DNA of 64,000 nt from Ceriagrion tenellum (lineage: Eukaryota; Arthropoda; Insecta; Odonata; Coenagrionidae). Position numbers and translations under genes: made by a program. The notes beneath the pieces are model-generated. The model did no database searches and had not been told where the DNA came from. It saw only the letters and a program-made list of their open reading frames with translations. How positions within the stretch are numbered: position 1 is the first letter of the stretch; each line of letters opens with the position of its first letter. This document shows, in pieces, positions 10,032 to 22,065 of this stretch. The stretch is taken from assembly GCA_963169105.1 (NCBI GenBank), contig OY720640.1, positions 118,468,085-118,532,084 of the forward strand, read 5' to 3'.

Positions 10032-11320
10032 AACAATATCCTCTCGCTTTTATTCCATCCATGCATTCCTTTAGTCACGCTCTCATGACATAAATTCTCC
10101 AAAATCATAAAATACAAAATTTAACGCAAAACGTTTAATTCACTGACGCATGACATATGAGAAGAAGTTTTGTATGGCAATCTCCCAGGCCTGATTCAAC
10201 TGGCTCATCTCCCATGCATTCGTCTAACGACGAGAACAATTTTAATTGGAGACGTGTGTGGGTAGGCACCATGATCCACTCATCCTGGTACGGGTGCCAT
10301 CGTGGAACCTCATAATATGCCCCCTACGTATGGCGAGCGTCAAAAGGGCACACTGGAGCATTTAAACAGATTGAAGAAAGTGGGAGTTAAATTGTGTGGA
10401 TGAGAGGGCCTCGGGAGATGACCTATATCTGTATGTATCTGAGCCCACAAGATTGCTCCCAGCCGCGCGTTACATGAAGGGTGAACCAGAATCGCAAAGA
10501 AAGAAGAGGAGGGAGAATGGTGCAAGTATATACTTAAAGGCATCTGACATCTTCAGAAAAATGCTTGCGTACTCTCTCTCTCCTCCTAACCCTCGCTCTA
10601 TTTCCCCTTGAAATGGAAATGACTTTAAAGAGCCGAAGGCCGAAGTGAGAATATGTCAAATCGGAAGGAATAGAGGGATTAAGAAAAATCGGATCATAAA
10701 TAAATTACCGCCCCTTTCTTGAAATACCTTGGAATTGGACACATTTTGCATCACAACAGAATGGGAAACATTTGCGGAGGAAGTTAGAGGATGGAAGACG
10801 CGGGTTATTATGCATTAGCTATACATATAACTTCCAGAATCTTGAATTTAAACATTTCTCAATTGCCGAAATTCAAATTCAAAATCACGTAAAATATGGC
10901 ACATTAGTATAAAAAAGAGCACGATTCCAGATTCCATTCCGATCGCATTGGTTCATTTATTTCCTCAATTCGAACCAAATCTTAATAATCAGACATTCGA
11001 TACAAATTCCAAATTTAGTTCATCATATGAATATTATTATAGGTAGATCACTTTTTTGAGAAATAAGGATATGAACCCGGTCAATTTAGCGGTGGAGGCG
11101 CGGCGCGACTTGGATTTTAATACCCAGTCCTACAGTCGAAAGAGTAGGTACTAACAAATTGTTCCAGCAGATGCGTTTTTGATTGATTTCCACTTCCACG
11201 GTAGTTCTTCTTGTCAACTTTTCCTCTCCCTTCCCACTGCCAGCCTTGTATGTCCGCTCAGCTGCCCGACTGAGCGTGGTTTCCATTGTTTTATTTAGCT
11301 CCAGAGTTTTCGGCGGTGGC
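10032..11320. other. No recognisable feature
   Basis: Mixed-composition sequence with no homology to the other repeats in the window and no frame that I recognise. Confidence 0.45.
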
Positions 11321-12261
11321 GCACAGTGGGGCGGAATCCCAAAAACATGGCCAAAATTCTGAAATATTACTGTTTCACCCTGAAAATTGGTCCACATGGG
11401 TATTAAAGGTCGCTGAATGCGAATTAGACGTCAACATTTTGGAAAATATAATAATAATTGGCGAGTTGCATTAATTGCAATGGTTTCCATGGTCCTAGAA
11501 TGTTTACCAGGTTTACGCCAGCGCCTATTATGACCACTCGATCCGTCTTTTCAGCACCGAATTGCGCAAACATGTGCGTGTTATTTTCCCAGTCAAATGT
11601 ATTTCAAGAAGCTCAAATATTGGCCTATTTAAAAAATTATTAATTTCCATAGACATTGCCTTAGCAATTACCCCGACCAAGATATAAATGTCGAGTAAAT
11701 TTCCTGCTGACTTTGCTACAGCAATTCGATTTTTAAACTCTTTTTGCAGCTCTTATGCAGTAGATTTCTTCAAAAATCGGTAGCTAATGTTTTACTTAAT
11801 AATGTGCTTTGAATATCACGACTCGAACTCATTTGGAAATATAACTTTTCAGTACATTACTACACATTATCTTTAAAAATAGTTGCCAAATTCTTATGAA
11901 CATTTATTGATTATTATCATGCTCCATATGATTAAATAAAAATTTGAAAAACATTTTATAATAATGCTTACTTTCATGGTTTGATTCCATGTTTCAAAAT
12001 TAAAATCGGTTCTATCAGAGTACTGTGGTAGCCGTTTGATGTACACGGTGAAATTTGGGCTTGGCGTCTGTAGCACGAGTGCTCCGCTAACCTGTCAATA
12101 CCACGCTGATTAATGCGCGCAGGTGCATACTTATCTACCTGTTTAATGAATCATTTACAGCTCAAGGCTCAGGTTACCCAACCAACTCTTTCAGATACTA
12201 AAATTCGAACTTCTATTTTTGGACTTTCGTCCCCCGAGAGGGGGGTTTGACCCCACTGTGC
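11321..12261. mobile_element. Possible hAT-like non-autonomous element
   Basis: An exact 11-bp inverted repeat, GCACAGTGGGG at 11321-11331 and CCCCACTGTGC at 12251-12261, bounds about 940 bp. hAT transposons usually begin CAGxG, which fits CAGTGGGG. The flanking 8-mers (GTGGCGCA and TGCGGCGT) are not a clean duplication, and the inverted repeat does not continue inward. No transposase is present. Confidence 0.3.
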
Positions 12262-13518
12262 GGCGTGACGCCGTCGCCGCCGACCAAAATCAAGACGGCG
12301 CCCATCTCTAGGATGGATATTACACCCAAGGGTAAAGGCGCTTAGAGAACGCTGCTATTTACCTCGCCAAGGTTGCATTCTTTCGGTCCATTTAAAAACA
12401 ACGCATTTTCAACAACTGGAACGATTATGCGAAGCAAATATGATAACATTTCTTTATAAACTAGGTAGTTTTCGCATTAAGAAGAGAACATGGAAAATAT
12501 TGCTAACATCGACAATTTTCAACGCTTATCTACAGCATCTGCTTATCAGATATGTATTATTAATCTGAATATGAAAGGTTAAAATTAATAGCCTACCTTA
12601 AACCCCTGGCAAACAAACTACACCTAATAATGACCCCAAAATATTAGATCCTAACCATACTCTACCCAGATTATATCTAATAGAGCCTAACCGTTAACAA
12701 CGAAAAGGACAATGAAAGCAAACTAATGAGATTCCCAACTAACCGAAGCGAAATAAAGAAATACTCAGAGGCAAATCTGAAGCGCAACTGTAGCAATCAA
12801 CCAACAAGTCAGAGGATGTAGCGTGGTCCGATGAAATGCATGGAATTTTGCACTGATTTCTCGTCGCGCATATCGTCCTTCATCTGTTTGCGCAGCGCAG
12901 AGCTATAAAGAGCCCCAAGTGGTGTCTGCGCTGTCGCGGCCCGTGGCGTATACGTGACGCGGAGCTATATACGCACCCTAAGGCGTTCAGTCTCGTCCCT
13001 TTATGTGGGAGTTTGAAAAGGTTGGGCGGGGGAATTGCGAAGGGTTTACTCTCCCGCACCCAACATCCCTCACCCCCGTGGGCGAGGATCAGTGGGGGGC
13101 GGGTTGAAAAAGGGGCTCTCCAAGTTGGAGACTGTAGGGGATTGAAGATTTCCTCTCCTCTGCAGGCTGGCTTGGAAGTTGTCACCTCGTGCATGTTAAA
13201 GCGAAAAAGTTTCGACGTGCCATCTCTCTCACACGGCCCCAGTCTCCGTCTTCCGTCTCCCAAGGCGACGAGAACCGCCCACGAGGGACGGAAGAAATAA
13301 AAGAAATACCAGATGAGTAAGTAAGACCTCCTACCTCCACTCAACTACGATCATCACTTCACTGAAATTTCAAAATTCCGCCGAGATTTGCACCTGAAAT
13401 GTTCCCATGTGAGTGAATTGCAATCGCGAGCCTTAATAACGCAATCAAGTCGATTAGAGATCACCAAGGGCGGCTTCACACATGAAACGTGACTCGATTG
13501 GTAATCGATAAGAGCAGT
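12262..13518. other. No identified gene; includes a GC-richer block
   Basis: About 12880-13340 is GC-richer with overlapping open frames on both strands (up to 154 residues on the minus strand), none recognisable. A TATATA at 12966-12971 lies 23 bases upstream of an arthropod-type initiator TCAGTC (12987-12992), which is suggestive at most. Confidence 0.4.
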
Positions 13519-14379
13519 GCAAAATAAACGAGTCTCCAATGGCCGTAAAAAATTGGCACCCCTCGTCAAACATGCAACAAACAACACTTTCTGTGTAGTT
13601 GCTTTCAATGGGCACCCTTGTTTGTTTTTTGTTTATATTTTGACCACGCTCTTTTTGAGCGATTTCCCCCAGAAGCTGGGCCCGTCTGTGTGTGTGAGTG
13701 AGTGATTTGAGTGCTTATGAGATCCCAGGTAATAACCCAGGCATCCTTATCAGGGTCCCATTAGCCCTATGAAGGATCCCGGGTTATAACCCAGGCACCC
13801 TTATCAGGGTCCCATTAGCCCTATGAAGGATCCCAGGTTATAACCCAGGCACCCTTATCAGGGTCCCATTAGCCCTATGAAGGTTCCCAGGTTATAACCC
13901 AGGCATCCTTATCAGGGTCCCATTTGCCCTATGAAGGATCCCAGGTTATAACTCAGGCATCCTTATCAGGGTCCCATTTGCCCTATGAAGGATCCCAGGT
14001 TATAACTCAGGCATCCTTATCAGGGTCCCATTAGCCCTATGAAGGATCCCAGGTTATAACCCAGGCACCCTTATCAGGGTCCCATTAGCCCTTGAAAAGG
14101 ATCCCAGGTTATGACTCAGGCATCCTTATCAGGGTCCCATTAGCCCTTGAAAAGGATCCCAATTGGGTTGAGTGTGTGTGTGTGTGTCTGTGGTTGTTAC
14201 TGGCGAGGAAGTAACATTCCCGTAAACCATCACAGGAGGGTATTCTGGTGGAGAGGCTGTGGTTGGTCTCTGCTGTGGACTCCCCATTCCCGCAAAACCA
14301 ACACAGCAAGTGTTGTGTGGTTGCATGTTTGACGAGTGGTGCCATTTTTTACGGCCATTGGAGACTAATTTATTTTTGC
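13519..14379 (+). mobile_element. Minisatellite-cored TIR element, copy 2
   Basis: Terminal inverted repeats of about 75-79 bp (13519-13595 and 14301-14379) share AGTCTCCAATGGCCGTAAAA and CTCGTCAAACATGCAA. Inside lie GACCACGCTCTTTTTGAGCG, the GGGCCCGTCTGTG block, an array of the 54-bp repeat, a GT microsatellite and the same right-hand unique segment as copy 1. No transposase frame is visible. A target-site duplication is not obvious. Confidence 0.85.
13741..14174 (+). repeat. 54-bp minisatellite, eight units
   Basis: Units begin GGCATCCTTATCAGGGTCCC or GGCACCCTTATCAGG and start at about 13741, 13795, 13849, 13903, 13957, 14011, 14065 and 14120. The first six steps are exactly 54 bases; the last is 55 because one unit reads CCCTTGAAAAGG in place of CCCTATGAAGG. 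The last unit merges into the unique right part of the host element. Differences among units are few, consistent with recent expansion. Confidence 0.95.
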
Positions 14380-14385
14380 TATCTT

Positions 14386-16985
14386 GAGAGGCCGTACAGC
14401 TCGATCTCCCTTAATTTAATAGTGTAGTGGTTTCTCCATTTGCATCTCTTCTTACTGATTATTGTTCTGTTTACACATTTATTACGTTTTTATTCCAAAA
14501 AAAATAACAATACATCCAAAGAGTAGGCTTTCGTTGCTGCTGAAAGATGCTGAAGCGGCTTTTGAGGTTATCTGCGATAAAATTTAATAGAATTTTCGTA
14601 AACAAATGAAAACAAAATTCTCAAATCGCAACTCTCGAAAGCCACACTTTCGATAAATATGTCAAAATCGAATGGACGCGACTGCGCATCGCACTCTTCG
14701 AGTTTGTCCTGCAATCGCAGATTTCATAAACTTGCATGAATATCATTTAATACATTTGTGTGTCCATAAGGCATGTGTCCATGAGAATTATTTCATTTCC
14801 AACTAATCTAAACTAGAGCGTTGACAATTCTTATCATTGAGTTTTCTCTAACAACGAAAAATGTATATTTCCAGTGAAAATAAATAGTGCAACATGTTAC
14901 AACAAGTCTCCATATTTAGAGAATAAAAATGAATACTATTAACTTCCACGAAGTGAAGCCTGAAACTGCAGAGTGTATTAAAATAAGTTCATCAACGGAA
15001 AATTAATTTACAATTGTGACTACTACGAGAAAAGGCCATGATGAGTAAAAGGTGATGAAAAATGGTTAGATACTAAAAAGAGCACAATTGTAACCTAAAA
15101 TAAAATTCATGAAAAGAGCGTGTGCAGCGATTGTTTTAGCCCCTCGAGGCAATGCGCAGAAGGAGCGTATAGGAGTAACAGGTTCGGCCCGCAACCAACA
15201 AGTGGCTACAGCGGCCAAACTTTCACCACCCTCTCTCGCGAAGACGGCCGCCTTACCGCTGGCTTGAGCCCGCTAAAATAATCGGTTGTTTATTAACTCG
15301 TTAAAAATCGATATCACAATGTGAGTTTACGATGGTGATTGTTATCAAATACTGCTGTAAAGAGCTTCAAAACAAGACAAAGATCTTGCTTCTACTACTT
15401 TTAATAACCAAGAAAAGGTTGTATCATAAACTTGTTAATAACTTTTTTATGGCACTTTAGAAAGAACTGAACGTTTAAACATACATTTAAATATGTTTTT
15501 CCTACACAATTCTACAGGTTCATTACGATTAAAATTTAAGTCTCTTCACAATTAAATGTCAAAGAGAGCTCTCCGTTCAAAAACGGCACTTTTTCTGTTC
15601 TCAGAGCAATAAAATATGTATTATAAAAAATCGAGAAAGTTATGTAAAAATAATCGGCAACTATTGTTAAACGTAAAATAAAAAAAAGCTAAAATTTGGT
15701 GTAACTTGCATTCGTGTGGGTACCACGGCTCATTTTTAATCAATATCCAAACTCGAGTCTACATAATTTTTGCACCGACAGTAATAATTATCGCCGCTGA
15801 CAGCCGGGAGGTTAGGATTTCGCCTCAGGTCACGCGATTGTTAAAGCAGAATCGAAGTGTTACTTGCAGACTTAATAGAGGGCAAAAGGGCTGAAGGGGA
15901 CCACGTGTTTTTGACGCCATCAACGCACCTCGATGCATTGGACGGGGTCGGAATAGGACTTTACGCTGAGGCGGAAGCGGAAAAGGGAAAAAAGGAAAAA
16001 GGGATGGGGAAGGATCTGAGTGGTTTAGCTCAGTCCACAGACGCGCCCCAACAGCGTCCTGAGGGCGAATTAGTACTGACAGGTTCGGAACGGCGCCCTC
16101 TCGCATGCCAGTGGCGTTGGGTGAAGCACACGAGGGAGGAAAATAATCTACCTAAATCTTTTTCACCTTCCTCCCCTCCCTCCCCTCCCTCCCCCTCCCA
16201 TATACCACTTTTACTCACTCCTCCTTTTTTTTAACTCCCTTATTTTTTTTCTCATTTTCGTGCCGCTTCATTGTCATTCATGGAAAACTCCTCCGAGACC
16301 TTATCCCGAGGTGCATCGGCGTTTTTTTTTTAATGAATTGAGGAGTACAGTGCCTCAGGGAGTATATTTATTTTCTGAATTTTTTTCATCTTTTCTTGTT
16401 CACACAGCTTGCTAAAGGACTGAGTCGTCGTTTGGCCGCTATTCAGGTGCTGACATTTTTCAAAATAATTACTCATTAATTATTTTGAAAAAAAAAACGC
16501 AAATTGAATTTAACATATCAATAATTATCGGGTACCTAGCCAACATACATTTATTCCAGTAGTCCTTTATGTATATTTTTTCTACGGTCGTGGAAAAGAA
16601 AATCGTCAAAAACAGCATTCATATCCGTCAAGGAATTCCATTTCAGGGGAGATTAGGTTAAAAATGGCGATAGTAAACTCGAGAGAAGTCTAGAGAGCAA
16701 GTCTCTTCTCCCTCCCCCACTCTAAACCTGTTTGTGTTAGTACCTAATCTAAAAGTGTTCTTCCAGATGGGAAACATGTTCATGAGTCAAAAAGCTCAAA
16801 GATAACGATTAAGTTTGAATCGAATATCCCAGAGTAGTTTTCCCTGACACTCTTCTTCCATTGACATTTATCTACTCCTATTTTTCTATTATTTACCCAG
16901 TTTCTTCTCTATGTTACAAAAAGACAAATTATTGTTTGTATCGTTACTTTAGTAACATTCCCGTACGAGTCCTCGGCACGCATCG
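14386..16985. other. No recognisable gene
   Basis: AT-rich with a GC-richer patch at about 15830-16210. The 125-residue frame there is low-complexity (Glu/Lys then Ser/Pro) and overlaps an opposite-strand frame, so I treat it as chance. Confidence 0.45.
16457..16494. repeat. AT-rich hairpin
   Basis: TTTTCAAAATAATT and AATTATTTTGAAAA face each other across an eight-base loop, ending in an A-tract. Short and AT-rich, so it may be fortuitous. Confidence 0.6.
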
Positions 16986-16989
16986 GGTT

Positions 16990-17290
16990 ACATTGCCGTC
17001 ATAATGGCCGAGGACTCGAGAGAGGTGGTGCAGTTCTCGCAGCCACGTCCGACGCCCATCGGTTATGTGGCTACGCTGCGGTTGGGTCGTGCGCACGGAG
17101 TAGACGGAGGGACCCAAGTATTACGGCCTTCTGCACGCGAGCTGCAAGTGACTCCGCCCGTGCCACGCAGGACGGAATGTACAGGCTCTCCAGCAGCGAG
17201 CCCTTAACTCCACCGAGCACACCTATGATGAGGACAACCATTTTAACAGAGTGTCCTGGGTACATTTGCCGAAGCTCAAAGAGCAGATCA
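16990..17290 (-). pseudogene. LINE-like C-terminal fragment
   Basis: The reverse strand encodes LFELRQMYPGHSVKMVVLIIG as overlapping blocks, then VLGGVKGSLLESLYIPSC and LAARVQKAVILGSLRLLRAHD. The pattern VVPLIVGxLG...L..L...RxQKAxLLGSxRILR is found at the C-terminal end of RT proteins in several LINE lineages. I infer a retrotransposon remnant; lineage uncertain. A (TAT)n microsatellite at about 17297-17311 borders its 5' side. Without a database comparison a host-gene exon cannot be excluded. Confidence 0.45.
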
Positions 17291-17311
17291 CAAATTATTA
17301 TTATTATTATA

Positions 17312-18690
17312 ACGTGAAAAAACCCGGCTACTTGGAATATCTCTTTGAATAATGGACATGTTGTATCATTCTTCAGTTCGTGTATGGCATCATCGCTTTT
17401 CCAGGATGCACGAGAAAAAAGAATTTCGGCAATTTCGGAACATCACTTTATATCGTTCTAAGCAATCACTCGGAACGTATTTCTTCAACTGTATCGTTAT
17501 AATATAGTCATTTATGCCGAATTTATCTGCGTACGGTACTTGCGTTAAACACGATTTTTTTCTTAAGGACGTAATCCGAGATCCACGATGGCTCTAGGAT
17601 GGATATATTACGAGTATCAATTACCTGCGTTGGATTTAAAAATCCGAGCGATTTTGTTTCGACTGTAAAATTTTCACTCTGGCACCTCCCGTAGGGAATT
17701 AGATTCCTCCATTCACTCGCTCTAGGCGGTTTTTTTAAAATCCATTAGCTCACCTTCAGCATCACGGCGGATTCCCGCGGCAGAAAACGGAAATCATAAA
17801 CTCGCGAGATGGCGCATTCTTAGACTCGAACCGTTAGTAAAACAACCTCATCCCATTAAGGGTGAAATCTCGAGGGAAGGTCGTTGCAACGAAAAAAAAA
17901 GAAACTGTTAGGTAGACATGGAAACACCAATTCCCCCCGTGGTTGTCATCGGAGATCGCACACCCCACCGATGAGGAACGCATTCCATAAATCAGGGAAA
18001 ATTGCCTTTCAAACTCCCTCTCCTCCCTTTGCTTGGTTCTCACATTTCATTTTCCTTTAAAATAAAATTAAAGAGCGGGAATTCGTAAAAATTATTATAG
18101 AAACTTATAGTGGTTCGACTTGAATACAATGAAACGATACTCAACAACTCATAGATGAGTTGAGAGTGCGAAAAGTATTACTTTCTTACATATGTAGTGT
18201 AAGCGGAATTTCACCAGAAATATTTATTTCGAGATTTCTTGACGACTAATTCGGGAAATCGTTTTGGCCTCTTTCCAGCCGCTTTTAATAAAAACTACTC
18301 AGGGGTTTTCATTGTTCACTATTTACGTTTCCATTTACAGTATCAAAAATAATTAATATGGATTGTAAAATGATCTGTGTACCAGATTTAGGGTCCTCAC
18401 CAAAGAAAACTCAAGTCTAAAAAAATGCGCAGTTGAATACACGCATATGTTGTACATGAATGCGTACATAAGGATTCGCAGTCCGAGTGATAGGTCGCTT
18501 TCATTGAAATACAAAAATAAGCGAGATAAAATAAACCGAGAAATATTTCTATGCCAGGAAAAATTCATGATAAAAAGGTGACCATCTAATTTTTACAAAC
18601 AAAACAGGACAACTTAAAAAGGAAACAGCACGTAAAAAACAAGCCCTCGATCGTGGCACTCTATAACATGGGTATTAGCAAACCAGGTTG
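17312..18690. other. No recognisable feature
   Basis: Nothing shared with other repeats in the window and no convincing coding frame. Confidence 0.45.
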
Positions 18691-18699
18691 GGAATGATG

Positions 18700-19305
18700 A
18701 AAAGTATTGTTAAAATTGGCACTGGAAAAGGACGCTGATGGTCAACTGGACGAATGAAACAAGAAAGGAAGATATTACACGAAAGACCAGAAGAGGAAAG
18801 GATCACCACACAGAACGGTACACAGAAAACAAGAACCGGAAGGATTGGGCACCCCTTGAGGCACAATGGTGTAACACTCGATTTATTCGTTCGTAATGTT
18901 ACACTCATTTTTTCCCTCCTTTTTTTTAGTAAACACACTTCCTTTTTACAACATCTCACATTCAACACTGTATTACACTTCCTTTTTCCTTCCACACACA
19001 GGTTCACTACTCCACACTTTTTTACCTCCTCGCTCGACACTGTCCCCCACTCGTTCTCCCCTTTTTCAACAAACTCCCCGTTCCCATGGCATTGTTTATA
19101 CTGCAAGGGCTGCCAACCCAAGAGTGATGATATGATACCCATTACAATGGGTGTGTGAAGAATATTATAGAAGGATGAACAATCGAAAAAGTCTGAAGAG
19201 GGATAAATACTTGTGCCAAACAAAGAGACATGAGAGGAGAAATTACATAAAAAGAACTACTTAAAAGAGTAAGGGAAACAGGATTAGCCGATGAGGTGCA
19301 ATACA
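18700..19305 (+). pseudogene. Possible very old LINE C-terminus
   Basis: The plus strand reads EERITTQNGTQKTRTGRIGHP then LRHNGV, which resembles the RIGHxLRHNGLL block near the ORF2 end of RTE-type LINEs. The following 230 bases are pyrimidine-rich and do not continue the similarity. Only one short block supports the call. Confidence 0.25.
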
Positions 19306-19520
19306 GCTGATACCGAGGGGTACGCAACTTCAAAAACTAGCGCACACCGCATTTCCATTTCAGCCATTTGTGTACTTTTCTAACAATTTCCATCCATTTC
19401 AGTCCATTTTTATACATTTCAGACCATTTCTGTCCATTTCAAACCATTTCTGTCCATCTCACGACCATTCCTCAACAAGCGTACACCATTTCTCAGAGTT
19501 GCATACCCCTCGGCTGATAC
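19306..19520. mobile_element. 199-bp MITE with 8-bp TSD and repeated core
   Basis: GCTGATAC flanks the body on both sides (19306-19313 and 19513-19520). The body (19314-19512) has terminal inverted repeats CGAGGGGTACGCAACT and CGAGGGGTATGCAACT. The interior is an irregular tandem array of a unit of about 20 bp built on CCATTTCTGTCCATTTCA. An 8-bp TSD is typical of hAT and P superfamilies; the TIR does not match the usual hAT CAG start, so I leave the superfamily open. Confidence 0.9.
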
Positions 19521-20512
19521 CTTGTGATTGAGCGATGAGAATGGGAAAGCTGAGGATTTTTGGCGTCTATCTCCATAAAATATCCACCTTATGAGAATTC
19601 TCGGACAAAAAGGGGGGTTGAAAAAAAACCTGCGGAGGTTGAGAGGGAAGGATACGATAAGGGACGTGGGGATGGCGGATTTGATGAGGAAGGAGGGTGT
19701 GATGGGCAGACTGTGAGAGGTGGAGCAGCCATAAAAGTGCTATTCGCATGGAAAAATAAATAAAGTAAAAGACAACCACTCTTCTCGTGGAAGTTGAGTG
19801 AAGTAGCCCCCCAGAAAACGTGTTCTGATTTCTTCACCGAACTCCCCCATTTCATACACAACTTTCCCCATTCGCCCCCGCCGGCCCAGAAATTACAACC
19901 GCATCCCACCACCGAACTACAGCATGCATCCATAATAACAAAGATCAGTATGTTACCTGCAAACCGCAACCGAGGGGGTTCGGCTGGGAAGGTGAGGAGA
20001 TTCATAAGCCAAATATTGGAGAGGAAAACAAGGTAAAGTACACATTCACGCAACGAATGGTCCACAGCTAAAATATCCTAAATGCGGTCTACTAGAAATA
20101 CTTTCCTCATTTATAGCGGAATTGCGAACCAAGTTATCTGACGTGACGTTATCGGACGATACTTTTTCAGATTTCCATCGTCTTCTCGTCAGAGCAGATC
20201 CTATTTTGATTAAATGGAGGGCCAATGCCTGTCGTATTTTGTTTTTGCGAACGATTAAACGGTTGCAAAGATACTGCTAAATTTCCCATCTTAAAAACAA
20301 AATATGAAATACGCAAAATACTGGCAAACAATGTTTTAAGACTGTGATTGATTGTTAAGTTAAAAATTATATTGAAAAATCTCAAAGTGAAAATTAGTAA
20401 GCATTGAAGAAAGTTTTCCTCTGATTGGCTCCCGACAACGAAGCGTGACGGAAAAAAATATGAATAATCAAAGTTTGCTGAAGGTTGTCCGGACATGAAC
20501 GTCCATCCACCT
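19521..20512. other. No recognisable feature
   Basis: GC-richer pieces with overlapping frames on both strands; no recognised product or repeat. Confidence 0.45.
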
Positions 20513-21020
20513 TAAGTTAGTCCGAGCGAGATAGTTCCCTAGTCATAATAGATACCATATTCAAATTATACGTTTTTATTTCACCAGCTCTACGATACAT
20601 CAATTAAATATAGCATTATTAATCGTGCAATAATATAGTTTTATATGACAGAAATTGTAAGTAATTAAATGAAAATATCTAAATAAGTCATTAACTTGAC
20701 TCATTTTTTTCGCGCGGTGAGTTAGAAACTCCTTCAAAACGGAAGGTTTTTTGTGATACCCAAGAACCTACTGCGGTAGCAATATGATTAATTTCCAAAT
20801 ATAGTTGAGAAAATATACAAACTACACGCTGTTAGTTTTTTACGACATCTAAGTGTTAGAAAGACCTCATTTTGTAAATAATGTCTCTCTGGAGTTCATA
20901 CACGTATCATTTCCCAAGTAAAAGGGCTGATATTTCTTGTCAAGTATATCCGAAAGTAATGTGGTAAGGGGTAGAATTTTTGGCGTCATTAGAAGGGTGA
21001 GATATTTTTATTATAGGTGC
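20513..21020 (+). mobile_element. TA-flanked MITE (AGGTAGTCCGAGCG family), copy 1, right end lost
   Basis: Begins at TA|AGTTAGTCCGAGCGAGATAG (20513) and matches, over about 500 bp, the reverse complement of the complete copy at 37361-37876. Shared landmarks include TTAACTTGACTCATTTTTTT, CGCGCGGTG, CAAGAACCTACTG and AAACTACACG. Homology stops near 21017 at GATATTTTTATTATA, so the right TIR is deleted or diverged. No transposase frame. Confidence 0.85.
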
Positions 21021-21301
21021 CAAAGTTTCAAGAATAATCCATCGAAAATATTGGATATTAAAGGGCATTAATTGGATAAAAGTCACAAATTCAAAGTAAG
21101 ATCCGTGCAGAACTAAAGAAACGGCGAACAGCGAAAATCGAAAAGGGGTCAAAAATGACCCCCCTCCGTGTTTCCAGCGTTAAGCGGAGAGAGATGAAAG
21201 CAGCCGAGCGAGAATTCTTGCGGGGAAGGAACAAACTCTTGCACGCTCGTGACGTTCGTTCGTCTAAGCCATTAAAAAAAAACAAGAAAATGAATTGCTA
21301 G

Positions 21302-21324
21302 CGAGAGAAAGAGAGAGGGAGGGA

Positions 21325-21366
<42 letters not shown>
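21302..21366 (+). repeat. (GA)n microsatellite
   Basis: Imperfect GA/GGGA start, then an uninterrupted GA run of about 34 bases at about 21329-21366. Confidence 0.95.
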
Positions 21367-21369
<3 letters not shown>

Positions 21370-21812
21370 GAGCCAGACAGGTGGAGTAGGCGTAAAAAAA
21401 AGAGAGCAAAGGAATACCTCTGAATGGAGTTCCAGTTATTCGACGTGCGTGGGAGGAGCATTGTGAGTAATATACGGCCCCGGGAGGGAGATGAGGGGTG
21501 CGGGGAGAAGAAGGGGATGAATTGGGGGTGGGTGAGAGGGAGGGAAGGGTAGAGGGAGCGAGTAGTTTGATCTCCACACTGGAATTCCTAACGGCTTCCT
21601 GGACATCGATTCACGTTTCCCCTTCGAAAGGCACGAACGAAAGAAGAATGAGTAAAGAATGCATAGGAATGGTCGATGATATAATAAATGAGAAAATAAA
21701 CTCGTAGCTCCGTAAAAATTATAAATATCGAACCTCTAATACGTTGCCATTGGCTCTCATAACCTCTGCCTCGTTTTTATTTGAATTGCAACGAATGGAA
21801 AGGTTAGTATAT

Positions 21813-22065
21813 TTAACCCTTTCCGGTCCGGACGCGGACGCGGGAAAGCGACGTGTTTCCGAATGGAATCACGTCTCCTTCCTGCGTCGAGCGTCGAATT
21901 TTTCAAATTACTCTCATTACTTCATAAATTTATTTTATCTCACCACATACTTTCACCTTACGTAGATTACATCATCTCCTAAATGAAATACATATGAAAA
22001 AATCGACGCTCGACGCAGAAAAGCGACGTGATTCCATTTGGTATCACAGGAGCGGAAAGGGTTAA
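21813..22065. mobile_element. TTAA-flanked MITE A
   Basis: TTAA at 21813-21816 and 22062-22065. The ends read CCCTTTCCGG and its inverted counterpart CGGAAAGGG, and the inverted repeat continues inward through GGAATCACGTC and CTGCGTCGAGCGTCGA. The TTAA target and CCCTTT ends fit piggyBac-type MITEs. No coding capacity. Confidence 0.85.

Noticed and set aside
12880..13344. Open frame of 154 residues on the minus strand
   Set aside because: Overlapped by a plus-strand frame, no recognisable domain, GC-richer composition explains the lack of stops.
13741..14174. CRISPR array
   Set aside because: The repeats are contiguous 54-bp units without spacers and lie inside a transposable element of a eukaryote.
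15857..16234. Open frame of 125 residues
   Set aside because: Charged then Ser/Pro low complexity, overlapped on the other strand; no support.
18675..19223. Open frame of 182 residues on the minus strand, the longest outside LINE regions apart from one other
   Set aside because: Its plus-strand counterpart shows a weak LINE-like block and the region is pyrimidine-skewed; the minus-strand protein has no recognisable feature.
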